Position numbers and translations under genes: made by a program. From an uncultured Bacteroidales bacterium (GTDB lineage Bacteria > Bacteroidota > Bacteroidia > Bacteroidales > Paludibacteraceae), in the NCBI GenBank assembly GCA_937886455.1, contig CALGCU010000106.1, positions 1 to 5,427 of the forward strand: a stretch of 5,427 nucleotides of DNA. Direction: 5' to 3'. The notes below the pieces were generated by a model that ran no database searches, had not been told where the DNA came from, and saw only the letters and a program-made list of their open reading frames with translations. Positions 1-5,427 of this stretch are shown here, piece by piece. Numbering within the stretch: position 1 is the first letter of the stretch; the number at the start of each line of letters is the position of its first letter.

Positions 1-219
1 TGCCGGCGAAGCGTTAAACTTCTCCCAACTATTTTGCATAAACTCTGCATAGCGTTCATTCTGCTGCTTTCTAAAAGCGTCAAATTTCGCTTGATTATCC
101 TTTGCAAATTGGTCAAAACGATCACTATACTTCTTTTTAAAATCATCAAACGAGGGCGACTGCGCAGCAAGTCCGGCAGTTATTCCCATGGCAACCACAA
201 GACAGAGAAAGTGTTTCAT
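1..219 (-). CDS. Secreted protein with 11-residue helical repeats (3' part outside window)
   Basis: This gene starts at 219 and runs off the left edge; 73 codons are visible with no stop. Residues 1-19 form a signal peptide (basic MKH, hydrophobic core, likely cleavage after LAA), so the product is exported. From residue 24 the chain has a clear 11-residue period: units begin at F24, F35, F46 and Y57 (a fifth at F68), each with an aromatic at position 1, Phe at position 4, and Lys/Arg at position 11. This hendecad pattern suggests a long amphipathic helix, possibly a coiled coil. The start overlaps the stop of the upstream thioredoxin-fold gene as ATGA, which argues for translational coupling and a shared role in the periplasm or envelope. 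The family is not recognised with certainty; what follows the helical part cannot be seen. The reading frame and signal peptide are directly visible; any function is unknown. Confidence 0.85.
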   Translation of the reverse strand, partial: MKHFLCLVVAMGITAGLAAQSPSFDDFKKKYSDRFDQFAKDNQAKFDAFRKQQNERYAEFMQNSWEKFNASPA

Positions 220-1046
220 AAATAGCTGTTTTTTTGTAATTTTATTATCAATTTTTCTATTGGTTCATCCTTTATAAGCACATTTTTTTGTCCATCCAAT
301 AGATACAAGGTCGGCAATGCCCTAACGTCATACAGAGCTTTCTTGTCTATCTCCGGCGCATACACACTGAGCCATGTAGAGGGATATTGCGCTTTTCGCC
401 ACGACTCCACCTCATCATCAATATACACCGCCACCACTAACACATCCCTTTTGATAGAAAAAGCATTGTTACTTTCCAATCGTTGTTTCACATAACGACA
501 TTCTTCGCAATTTGGATCATGAAAGAAAAGAACAATATACTTGCTACTCAAATCATACAAACGTCCCTTTTCACCCGCTTTTGTAGTAAATGCAAAATCT
601 GTCGCCACGTGTCCCACACGATTCTTCCGGAGCATGGCATAATGCTTCTGATAGCGCGGATTTTTCACATATACCTCCAATTGATGCTCATCTGCATACT
701 GCAAAAACAGCAGATACCATTCTTCATTGCGATAAGGTGAATTGGGATGATAGAGATATTTCTCTGCAAGTGCATAAACCTGCTCTAATCTGTGCTCCTT
801 TTCGGCTTTCAGAATCCATTTCCCAATCAACCCCTCTTCGTGCTGAGCACTATCCTTATGTTTCAAAATCAACAAAAACTCAGCAAACTCCTGTTCGTCC
901 CTCCGCATTTCACCTGAATTATTACTCTTTTGCAATGAATGATTCATATACTCTGGTAATAACACCTGAGCCACGATAGGACTATTTGCAAGAAACAATC
1001 CGCAGAATAATAGGGCAATATGTAATAAAAATATCTTCAAATTCAT
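216..1046 (-). CDS. DUF5106-type periplasmic thioredoxin-fold protein
   Basis: The 276-residue product has an N-terminal signal peptide (residues 1 to about 26, ending P-I-V-A). A Cys lies at residue 15, but with Phe before it and hydrophobic sequence after it, lipidation is unlikely. Residues about 45-145 match what I know of DUF5106, including the N-S-P-Y-R-N-E-E segment (102-109) and the K-N-R-x-G-x-x-A-x-D-F junction (141-151). Residues about 147-270 form a TlpA/ResA-like thioredoxin fold: an L-F-F-H-D-P-N strand, C180-E-E-C183 as the redox motif, and Ala-Leu-Pro245-Thr with the expected cis-proline. It probably acts as a thiol-disulfide exchange protein in the periplasm; the substrate is unknown. 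C-E-E-C differs from the C-x-H-C or C-x-P-C forms common in thioredoxins. The stop TGA overlaps the next start as ATGA. Upstream lies a 249-nt gap with tandem repeats. The start at 1046 is the only one that gives the complete signal peptide. Confidence 0.93.
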   Translation of the reverse strand: MNLKIFLLHIALLFCGLFLANSPIVAQVLLPEYMNHSLQKSNNSGEMRRDEQEFAEFLLILKHKDSAQHEEGLIGKWILKAEKEHRLEQVYALAEKYLYHPNSPYRNEEWYLLFLQYADEHQLEVYVKNPRYQKHYAMLRKNRVGHVATDFAFTTKAGEKGRLYDLSSKYIVLFFHDPNCEECRYVKQRLESNNAFSIKRDVLVVAVYIDDEVESWRKAQYPSTWLSVYAPEIDKKALYDVRALPTLYLLDGQKNVLIKDEPIEKLIIKLQKNSYL

Positions 1047-1058
1047 GAGTCGCCGGAT

Positions 1059-1083
1059 TATTTATTGAATTACACAATAAATA
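1059..1083. repeat. 9-bp inverted repeat ahead of DUF5106 gene
   Basis: TATTTATTG (1059-1067) and CAATAAATA (1075-1083) are perfect reverse complements with a 7-nt loop. On the minus strand the hairpin would end 12 nt before the ATG at 1046, placing it in the 5' leader of the DUF5106 mRNA, where it could affect initiation. On the plus strand it is followed by a T-rich run, so it could also stop plus-strand transcription, but no plus-strand gene is present. The arms are almost entirely A/T, so the structure would be weak. Confidence 0.55.
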
Positions 1084-1097
1084 CTTTAATTTTTTAC

Positions 1098-1196
1098 GAT
1101 TCCCGCAAGATTTTATTGTCATTTTCCTATGATTCCCGCAAGGTTTTATCGCCATTTTTCTATGGTTCCCGCAAGATTTGATTGTTTAAGTAGTAG
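1098..1196. repeat. 33-bp tandem repeat, about 2.6 copies
   Basis: Units begin at 1098, 1131 and 1164, an exact 33-bp period. Each begins with G-A/G-TTCCCGCAAG. Units 1 and 2 differ at only 4 of 33 positions, all transitions. Unit 3 matches for about 21 nt and then diverges. The unit length is a multiple of three and one minus-strand frame runs open through all copies, reading roughly M-A/T-I-K-P/S-C-G-N-H/R-R-K per unit. The differences between units are mostly non-synonymous in that frame, so coding is not favoured. The element could be a dispersed intergenic repeat or a regulatory array. Confidence 0.9.
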
Positions 1197-1295
1197 TTTC
1201 AAAATCGCAAAAATCCATCAATTAAGTAATACCACAGTGCAATTTATCTGCCCCTGAGCAGGAAATTTGGCTGCAACACCTGCTATCCAAAATAA

Positions 1296-2357
1296 TTAGT
1301 GTTCCGGCATAATTATCACTTCATTTTCACTATAATACACTCCCAGCTCATTTTTTGCATAAGCTCTGACATAATATCTCCGACCATCTACCAATTTATA
1401 TTCTGTAGTAGCCTGAAAGGTTCTATCTGTGTTAACTGTGCATGGCAATTTTTCAAGCGAAGTCTCTATTGTTGGCATTTCCGACTCAGCATATACAAAA
1501 CCACATTCTGAAAAAGCCGGTCTTCCCTCTTCAACAATCTGTCCACATAACGTTGCACAACATCGCCATTGCACAACTATAGTCCCACCAGTCAAAGGAT
1601 CTCTTGTAGATGAAACCCTTGACAAATTAGGTGTAAATCCAGAAGAAGACACCTGAGCCATCACCCATGTTTTCACCCCACATCCGTCACCCCTTAGTCT
1701 TGTGACTGGGGGTAACATAGGTAATTGAGCCCTCACCTCAATTTGCTTACTTCCATAGTCAGATGTTACATGAAGAATAGTAGTGCTCTCCACGTCACTT
1801 AACAAAGAACGAACGATGGTAACCAAAATGGGTTGTATTGCTCCTGCATGTAAAACACCACTGCTTTCACTTATTGACTTAACCCAATCAGAGGTTTTTG
1901 TTATTTTCCAAGAGATGGATTCTGCGCCATCATTTAAAATATTAAAAGATAACATCACCACTCCTTCATCAGCGCCAAAGTCCAAAATGTTTAACTCTTC
2001 ACGATTATTATCCACTACCTTTAAATAAGTGGGCAACTTTTCTATCTGAATATCCACCTTCGTTTTTTGACCGGGCTTCACTTCAAAACTTATTGATTCC
2101 TCCTTATAATCTGTCTTGGTCACAAAAAGATTATATGTACCCGCTTCCACATCAACAAACTCAAACTGACCATCACTACCCGTTACAGTTTTCTGTCCCA
2201 ATGGGCTCAATTCAACACCGACACTTCTAATAGGCTCACCACTTTCTTTATCCACCACTGTACCATACACACCACCCGGCAACTCTTCCTGCGTACAGGA
2301 TAGTTGTAATCCCAACAAAAGGACAATACTAACTAAAAAATAAAATAGTTTTCTCAT
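1296..2357 (-). CDS. Surface-type lipoprotein, short paralogue (BACON-like, one Fn3-like module)
   Basis: The 353-residue product is a predicted lipoprotein: an N-terminal hydrophobic segment ending L-Q-L-S-C21, then T-Q-E-E. The acidic residues soon after the Cys resemble the Bacteroidetes lipoprotein export signal, suggesting surface display. Residues about 30-107 form a carboxypeptidase-regulatory-like beta-sandwich (Y-G-T-V-V-D-x-x-S-G-E-P-I). Residues about 112-210 look like a BACON domain (S-x-S-W-K-I-T-x-x-S-D-W-V). Residues about 250-350 form one Fn3-like module with C-G-F-V-Y and Y-Y-V-R-A-Y-A. A Cys-containing linker separates them; six Cys (226, 266, 267, 271, 285, 306) lie in the last third, and R222-G-D is present. 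An in-frame ATG at 2390 would lie inside the preceding gene; 2357 is preferred because it reproduces the paralogue's N-terminus exactly. The gap to the preceding gene is 11 nt, so they are very likely co-transcribed. Compared with the paralogue it lacks two Fn3-like modules and the Lcl_C domain. Ligand unknown. Confidence 0.9.
   Translation of the reverse strand: MRKLFYFLVSIVLLLGLQLSCTQEELPGGVYGTVVDKESGEPIRSVGVELSPLGQKTVTGSDGQFEFVDVEAGTYNLFVTKTDYKEESISFEVKPGQKTKVDIQIEKLPTYLKVVDNNREELNILDFGADEGVVMLSFNILNDGAESISWKITKTSDWVKSISESSGVLHAGAIQPILVTIVRSLLSDVESTTILHVTSDYGSKQIEVRAQLPMLPPVTRLRGDGCGVKTWVMAQVSSSGFTPNLSRVSSTRDPLTGGTIVVQWRCCATLCGQIVEEGRPAFSECGFVYAESEMPTIETSLEKLPCTVNTDRTFQATTEYKLVDGRRYYVRAYAKNELGVYYSENEVIIMPEH
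2274..2357 (-). repeat. Leader direct repeat, copy 2
   Basis: These first 84 coding bases of the short lipoprotein gene match 4181-4264 at 82 of 84 positions, same orientation. The two differences fall in codon 7 (Phe versus Leu) and codon 13 (silent). The repeat covers the signal peptide, lipobox and acidic export signal. Similarity ends about 4 nt before the ATG. Confidence 0.92.
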
Positions 2358-2368
2358 AGATGTAATAG

Positions 2369-4264
2369 TTAATTTTCTTTCCTGACACAACGCACACGGA
2401 AGGCATTGATCTTATAGTCGTAGTGCGAAGTACCACCACTGAAATACCTGTACCACGCTTCGAAATCACTGCACTCCGTACTACTCCAATAGTAGGTACC
2501 AGAGAAACCACCAATAGATGATTGCTTTTGATACATTGCATATAGTTCTTCTTTATTCGGGAGATACCAGTCATCATAACCACCATATGACAATCCATTA
2601 CATGCCGACACCGCTTGGCTCCATGTCATTGCACCCATATCAGGATAAACATGGTATAAATAGCCTGCAAAATCAAAAGTCGGTAATTTCAAATATGAAA
2701 AATACTCTTGATTTGTTTTAAGTACTTCACCATAAAAAGTACCTGCGCTGCTTTTCACGTAGGCACGCAGATAATACGTCGCACTTGATAAATTAGAAAT
2801 AGATATTTCTTTTTCAAACTGGGCAGAAGAAGTCTTTGCTACTGTAACTTTCGTGACACTTGCATCGTCCAAAGTAGGATTTTGTATCGTAGCATAAATA
2901 AATCCGCGTTCTGTATATTCGGGGTCACCTATGTTAGTAATCTTACCAATAAGATAAACAGTAGTAGTACTTTTAAATTCAACAGATACAGTTGTTACTT
3001 GTGGCGGGATAGCTTTGAAATCTGCAACAACTTCCTCACCATACGCTGTGCCTTGTGTGTTAGTAGCGTATGCACGGACATAGTAAGTGTTTCCAAATAC
3101 TAATTCTGTAGCATTGGCTACAAATTCTCCACGACCCTTGCCCGTTGCAACAACTTTTGTATCGCTATCTACCATCGGGTTATGCGTTGTGGCATATACA
3201 AAACCACGTTCCGTATAAATTGGATCACCCTCATCAATAATGGTCCCGTTAAAAGTTGCCTTACCTGCTGTACGAGAAATGTTGGTAACTTCTTGTGTGC
3301 TGACTTGAGGCAATGCATCGGAAGGAGTAAAAGATACCTCATTGGTACTATATGCCTCTTTACCTGCGTTAATGGCATATGCACGCACATAGTAGGTTTT
3401 GCCTTTTGTTAATCCTGCTACTGTAGCGGAATAGGTTTTGCTATCAGTCAATGTAGAAGTTATTTTCTGAATACAACTACCTAATGTAGGCATAGAGGAT
3501 TCCGAATACACAAAACCACGCTCACTATATTTGGGACTACCATCTGTCAGTATCTCGCCATTAAGGGTGGCAGTAGTAGTTTTAACATTGGTAGCAGCCA
3601 AGGTGTTAAGCGTAGTAAGAATAGGACCGGTTGCTATAATTTCCAATTGCTTACTACCATTATTGGATGTAATATGCACCGTAGTTGTATTTTTACCACT
3701 CTTTAATAAAATCCTATCAATTATCACAATCAACGATTGTGTTTCACCGGCTTTAAGTACACCTTCTGTCTTGCTTACTGACTTTATCCATTCTGCTGTA
3801 GTAGTTATCTGCCACTCTAATGATTCTGTACCATCATTGAACAAATTAAACGAACGTGCCACATCATCCACAGAACTCCCAAAATCCAATTCTTCAATAT
3901 CTCCTTTTTTGTCATCTACTACACGTAACGACGGCGGTAATTTCTCAATCTGCACATCTGTCTTGGTGGTTTGAGCCGATTTTACCTCAATAATACTACT
4001 GGCAAAATCAGAATACCCGGCTTTAGTAATTATCAGTGTATAATTACCTGGGGCTAACTCCGCAAACTCAAACTGACCTTCACTACCTGTTACGGTTTTC
4101 ATACCACCCGGACTCAATTCTACACCGGCATACCTAATCGGCTCACCGGTAGCTTTATCCACCACCGTACCATAAATACTACCCGGCAACTCTTCCTGCG
4201 TACAGGATAGTTGTAATCCCAACAATAGGACAATACTAACTAAAAGATAAAATAGTTTTCTCAT
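2369..4264 (-). CDS. Modular surface lipoprotein: CpD-reg, BACON-like, 3 Fn3-like repeats, DUF1566/Lcl_C
   Basis: The 631-residue product begins with a lipoprotein signal peptide (Cys21, preceded by Q-L-S and followed by T-Q-E-E), suggesting outer-membrane anchoring and possible surface exposure. Domains in order: carboxypeptidase-regulatory-like beta-sandwich at about 29-108; BACON-like domain at about 112-212 (E-W-Q-I-T-T-T-A-E-W); Fn3-like repeats at about 216-315, 318-417 and 420-517, each with (S/T)-E-R-G-F-(V/I)-Y and Y-Y-(V/L)-R-A-Y; and a DUF1566/Lcl_C domain at about 524-631 with D-D-W-Y-L-P (564-569), Y-W-S-S-T-E (592-597) and a terminal R-V-R-C-V-R (623-628). The last is a C-type-lectin-like fold related to FGE-sulfatase and diversity-generating retroelement targets. 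BACON domains are thought to bind carbohydrate or mucin, so a glycan- or protein-binding adhesin role is plausible but inferred. No enzymatic motif is seen. A paralogue lies 11 nt downstream. The start is fixed by the signal peptide. Confidence 0.95.
   Translation of the reverse strand: MRKLFYLLVSIVLLLGLQLSCTQEELPGSIYGTVVDKATGEPIRYAGVELSPGGMKTVTGSEGQFEFAELAPGNYTLIITKAGYSDFASSIIEVKSAQTTKTDVQIEKLPPSLRVVDDKKGDIEELDFGSSVDDVARSFNLFNDGTESLEWQITTTAEWIKSVSKTEGVLKAGETQSLIVIIDRILLKSGKNTTTVHITSNNGSKQLEIIATGPILTTLNTLAATNVKTTTATLNGEILTDGSPKYSERGFVYSESSMPTLGSCIQKITSTLTDSKTYSATVAGLTKGKTYYVRAYAINAGKEAYSTNEVSFTPSDALPQVSTQEVTNISRTAGKATFNGTIIDEGDPIYTERGFVYATTHNPMVDSDTKVVATGKGRGEFVANATELVFGNTYYVRAYATNTQGTAYGEEVVADFKAIPPQVTTVSVEFKSTTTVYLIGKITNIGDPEYTERGFIYATIQNPTLDDASVTKVTVAKTSSAQFEKEISISNLSSATYYLRAYVKSSAGTFYGEVLKTNQEYFSYLKLPTFDFAGYLYHVYPDMGAMTWSQAVSACNGLSYGGYDDWYLPNKEELYAMYQKQSSIGGFSGTYYWSSTECSDFEAWYRYFSGGTSHYDYKINAFRVRCVRKEN
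2714..3619 (-). repeat. Three in-frame Fn3-like protein repeats
   Basis: Within the 631-aa lipoprotein, three modules of about 100 residues lie at DNA positions of roughly 3320-3619, 3014-3313 and 2714-3007. Each carries a G-x-I-x-x-x-G-(S/D)-P-x-Y-(S/T)-E-R-G-F strand pair and a Y-Y-(V/L)-R-A-Y signature. The modules have diverged in DNA sequence, so they are old protein-level duplications rather than a recent tandem array. Confidence 0.85.
4181..4264 (-). repeat. Leader direct repeat, copy 1
   Basis: These are the first 84 coding bases of the long lipoprotein gene, 82/84 identical to 2274-2357 and in the same orientation. The copies are about 1.9 kb apart, so recombination between them would delete the long gene's body and join its upstream region to the short gene's body. 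Confidence 0.92.
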
Positions 4265-4304
4265 AGATTATTACATGGAATATCCTAATAGACCAAAACA
4301 ACAC

Positions 4305-4339
4305 AAATTTTAAAGCCTCTACAGTAAACTTTAAAATTT
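4305..4339 (-). terminator. Perfect 11-bp AT-rich inverted repeat, possible terminator
   Basis: AAATTTTAAAG (4305-4315) and CTTTAAAATTT (4329-4339) are exact reverse complements around a 13-nt loop. On the minus strand the second arm ends in TTT followed by GTGTTGTTTT, a fairly T-rich tail, so it could terminate transcription of the secreted-protein gene ending at 4360. The stem has only one G:C pair, so termination may be weak; an operator for the lipoprotein genes is an alternative. The repeat lies in the 95-nt gap between the two genes. Confidence 0.4.
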
Positions 4340-4359
4340 ATATACTTTCAAAAAATTCA

Positions 4360-5232
4360 TCAATCATCAACAGCTATTTCTGTTTCATCTGATAAATGTG
4401 GTTTTACTCTATTTTTGTTTTGGAAGTTGTTGATTAATCTGTCTACTGCTTCTCTAAATTTCCTTTCATCTTCCTTGATTATCGGGCTACGTAAATCATA
4501 CAGATAATACAGTCTTTTCATAGATTTTATCATCTCCTTAACCCAAATTTGAAAATCCGGATTTACATTATAATACTCTTCAAATGTTGGTATTTGAGTA
4601 TTTTCCATTTGTTGAAACAATGTATCTGCTTTACTTTTGTCAAATGTGGCCGCACAATAAACAATGTTATAGTTATCGATAGTATCCATTTCAAAGCAAG
4701 TTATTTTAGTAAACTCACTTAATTTGTTAGAAAGAAAACAGTGTGACACCAAGAACTCCTTAAAATCGTTAAGTTCTACAAAATATACATCATTGTAAAT
4801 CCGTAATCTATGAGGAAATGAATATTTGCTCGCAATTTCCAACCTTGCCATTTGATATGCCTGTTCAATCGCCTCCCTTAAATTTTTATGGACAGCATAT
4901 CCCCATCCTCTACTATTACCATAGTCGTCTAAGGATTCCTCTACACATGGTGGCTTAACATATTCTAACTCAGTCTTACCTTGTAAATGTTTAGGGCGAT
5001 ATTTATCCAAGTATCTATCCAAAATTTCTTTTTCTGTTCTTGCTTGAGCCGTCTCTATGTAAGTTGGCAACATATCATACAAACTATCAGAATGTTGCTT
5101 GGCTTGATTAAGTATTTCTTCGTCTAATATATCCTTAGCCGTAATCATAAACACTCTCGTTCCTCTCCAAGGATCCGCAGCCAAATTACTTATGGCAAGA
5201 AACAAAATACAAAAAATAACTGTTTTTCTCAT
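4360..5232 (-). CDS. Secreted protein of unknown function (290 aa)
   Basis: The product begins with a classical signal peptide (M-R-K-T, hydrophobic core, likely cleavage after L-A-A at residue 19); there is no lipobox, so a periplasmic or secreted location is likely. The mature protein is mostly helical in character, with charged stretches at 32-90 and 230-275 and an acidic tail. Residues about 108-137 (G-W-G-Y-A-V, then a helix with spaced Ala and A-R-L-E-I-A-S-K-Y) faintly recall the central motif of LPP20-like envelope proteins (glycine-rich turn followed by A-x-x-x-A-x-x-x-A-R-x-E-I-A); this is a tentative resemblance only. Four Cys lie in the mature part (96, 165, 179, 193). The start at 5232 is chosen because it gives the full signal peptide. 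It is preceded by an A-rich stretch with no Shine-Dalgarno sequence, normal for Bacteroidetes. It lies 95 nt upstream of the lipoprotein pair, with an inverted repeat between, so co-transcription is uncertain. I do not recognise the family. Confidence 0.88.
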   Translation of the reverse strand: MRKTVIFCILFLAISNLAADPWRGTRVFMITAKDILDEEILNQAKQHSDSLYDMLPTYIETAQARTEKEILDRYLDKYRPKHLQGKTELEYVKPPCVEESLDDYGNSRGWGYAVHKNLREAIEQAYQMARLEIASKYSFPHRLRIYNDVYFVELNDFKEFLVSHCFLSNKLSEFTKITCFEMDTIDNYNIVYCAATFDKSKADTLFQQMENTQIPTFEEYYNVNPDFQIWVKEMIKSMKRLYYLYDLRSPIIKEDERKFREAVDRLINNFQNKNRVKPHLSDETEIAVDD

Positions 5233-5337
5233 CGCTTATTGTTTTAAAAATTAGTCTTATCTGTCACACCTCACCTATTCCTTTTTATTTAAGGGAGTTA
5301 TAAAGGTTTCTCATAGTAAAAATTAAAAATATTATCA

Positions 5338-5427
5338 CTATTCCTGCTTCATCATTGTGATAGTTAAAGTATGTATCTTACCACCTATTGCATATACCGC
5401 TCTTGGCTCGTAGTTATACCCCTTTTT
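5338..5427 (-). CDS. Possible 3' end of an upstream gene (partial)
   Basis: Reading inward from the right edge on the minus strand, one frame is open for 29 codons and ends in TAG at 5340-5338. It reads K-K-G-Y-N-Y-E-P-R-A-V-Y-A-I-G-G-K, then I-H-T-L-T-I-T-M-M-K-Q-E. The mix of residues looks like genuine protein and the other two frames stop earlier, but 29 codons is short enough to be open by chance. The family is not recognised. If real, its stop lies 105 nt upstream of the secreted-protein gene. Confidence 0.45.
   Translation of the reverse strand, partial: KKGYNYEPRAVYAIGGKIHTLTITMMKQE

Larger units (their letters stand above)
1047..1295. other. Gene-free 249-nt region with 33-bp tandem repeats
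   Basis: This stretch separates the shorter lipoprotein gene from the DUF5106 gene. It contains a 33-bp-period tandem repeat (1098-1196), a 9-bp inverted repeat (1059-1083), and a weak stem (1257-1262 with 1279-1284, 6-bp arms, 16-nt loop) just after the lipoprotein stop that lacks a T-tract. No TTTG/TAnnTTTG Bacteroides promoter stands out upstream of the DUF5106 gene. Whether transcription reads through from the lipoprotein genes cannot be settled from sequence. Confidence 0.7.

Noticed and set aside
590..979. 129-codon plus-strand open frame opposite the DUF5106 gene
   Set aside because: It is antisense to a recognisable DUF5106/thioredoxin-fold coding region and shows no protein-like motifs.
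1098..1196. CRISPR array
   Set aside because: The 33-bp period consists of near-identical contiguous units with no unique spacers between them and no cas genes.
1257..1284. Stem AGCAGG/CCTGCT after the short lipoprotein stop as a terminator
   Set aside because: Only 6 bp with a 16-nt loop and no T-tract on the minus strand.
1204..1295. Possible decayed continuation of the short lipoprotein gene after its stop (in-frame reading resumes for about 25 codons; another frame is Cys-rich)
   Set aside because: Neither reading resembles the Fn3-like or Lcl_C sequence of the long paralogue, and such lengths are expected by chance.
2358..2390. Upstream ATG at 2390 extending the short lipoprotein by 11 residues
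   Set aside because: It lies within the 3' end of the preceding gene and puts a polar extension before the signal peptide; the ATG at 2357 gives an N-terminus nearly identical to the paralogue.
3531..3974. 147-codon plus-strand open frame inside the long lipoprotein gene
   Set aside because: It is antisense to well-supported domain-coding sequence, with no own signal or family features; a shadow of the real frame.
5283..5312. Tiny 9-codon minus-strand frame starting M-R-N-L in the gap before the secreted-protein gene
   Set aside because: Too short, with no features beyond a chance resemblance to the neighbouring M-R-K starts.

Overview
The window most likely comes from a member of the Bacteroidales (Bacteroides or Parabacteroides type gut bacteria). 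The evidence is a DUF5106/thioredoxin-fold protein, two lipoproteins whose lipidated cysteine is followed by an acidic C-T-Q-E-E stretch, a BACON-like domain, Bacteroidetes-style Fn3-like repeats, moderately AT-rich DNA, and no obvious Shine-Dalgarno sequences. Every gene I can support lies on the minus strand, so the window reads right to left. All complete products, and the one N-terminally visible partial product, carry a signal peptide, so this is a cell-envelope/secretion cluster.

Right edge (5427 to 4360): a possible 3' end of an upstream gene (29 codons), a 105-nt gap, then a 290-residue secreted protein of unknown function. A 95-nt gap follows, containing a perfect 11-bp AT-rich inverted repeat that could act as a terminator or a binding site.

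Centre (4264 to 1296): two tandem paralogous lipoprotein genes separated by only 11 nt. The upstream one (631 aa) has a carboxypeptidase-regulatory-like beta-sandwich, a BACON-like domain, three Fn3-like repeats and a C-terminal DUF1566/Lcl_C (C-type-lectin-like) domain. The downstream one (353 aa) keeps the same N-terminal half but has only one Fn3-like module, is rich in cysteine, and has no Lcl_C domain. Their first 84 coding bases are nearly identical (82/84), while the rest has diverged.

Left (1295 to 1): a 249-nt gene-free stretch with a 33-bp-period tandem repeat and a 9-bp inverted repeat just upstream of the next start. Then comes a periplasmic DUF5106 plus thioredoxin-fold protein with a C-E-E-C motif. 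Its stop overlaps (ATGA) the start of a secreted protein cut off by the window edge, whose visible part is built of 11-residue helical repeats.

No RNA genes, insertion sequences, CRISPR arrays, reverse transcriptase or integrase are visible. I searched the gaps by eye for the Bacteroides promoter pattern (TTTG, 19-21 nt, TAnnTTTG) and found no convincing match. No complete new defence or mobile system is evident. The most notable points are the tandem lipoprotein pair with a shared leader cassette, the 33-bp repeat and the coupled Trx-fold/hendecad-repeat gene pair.
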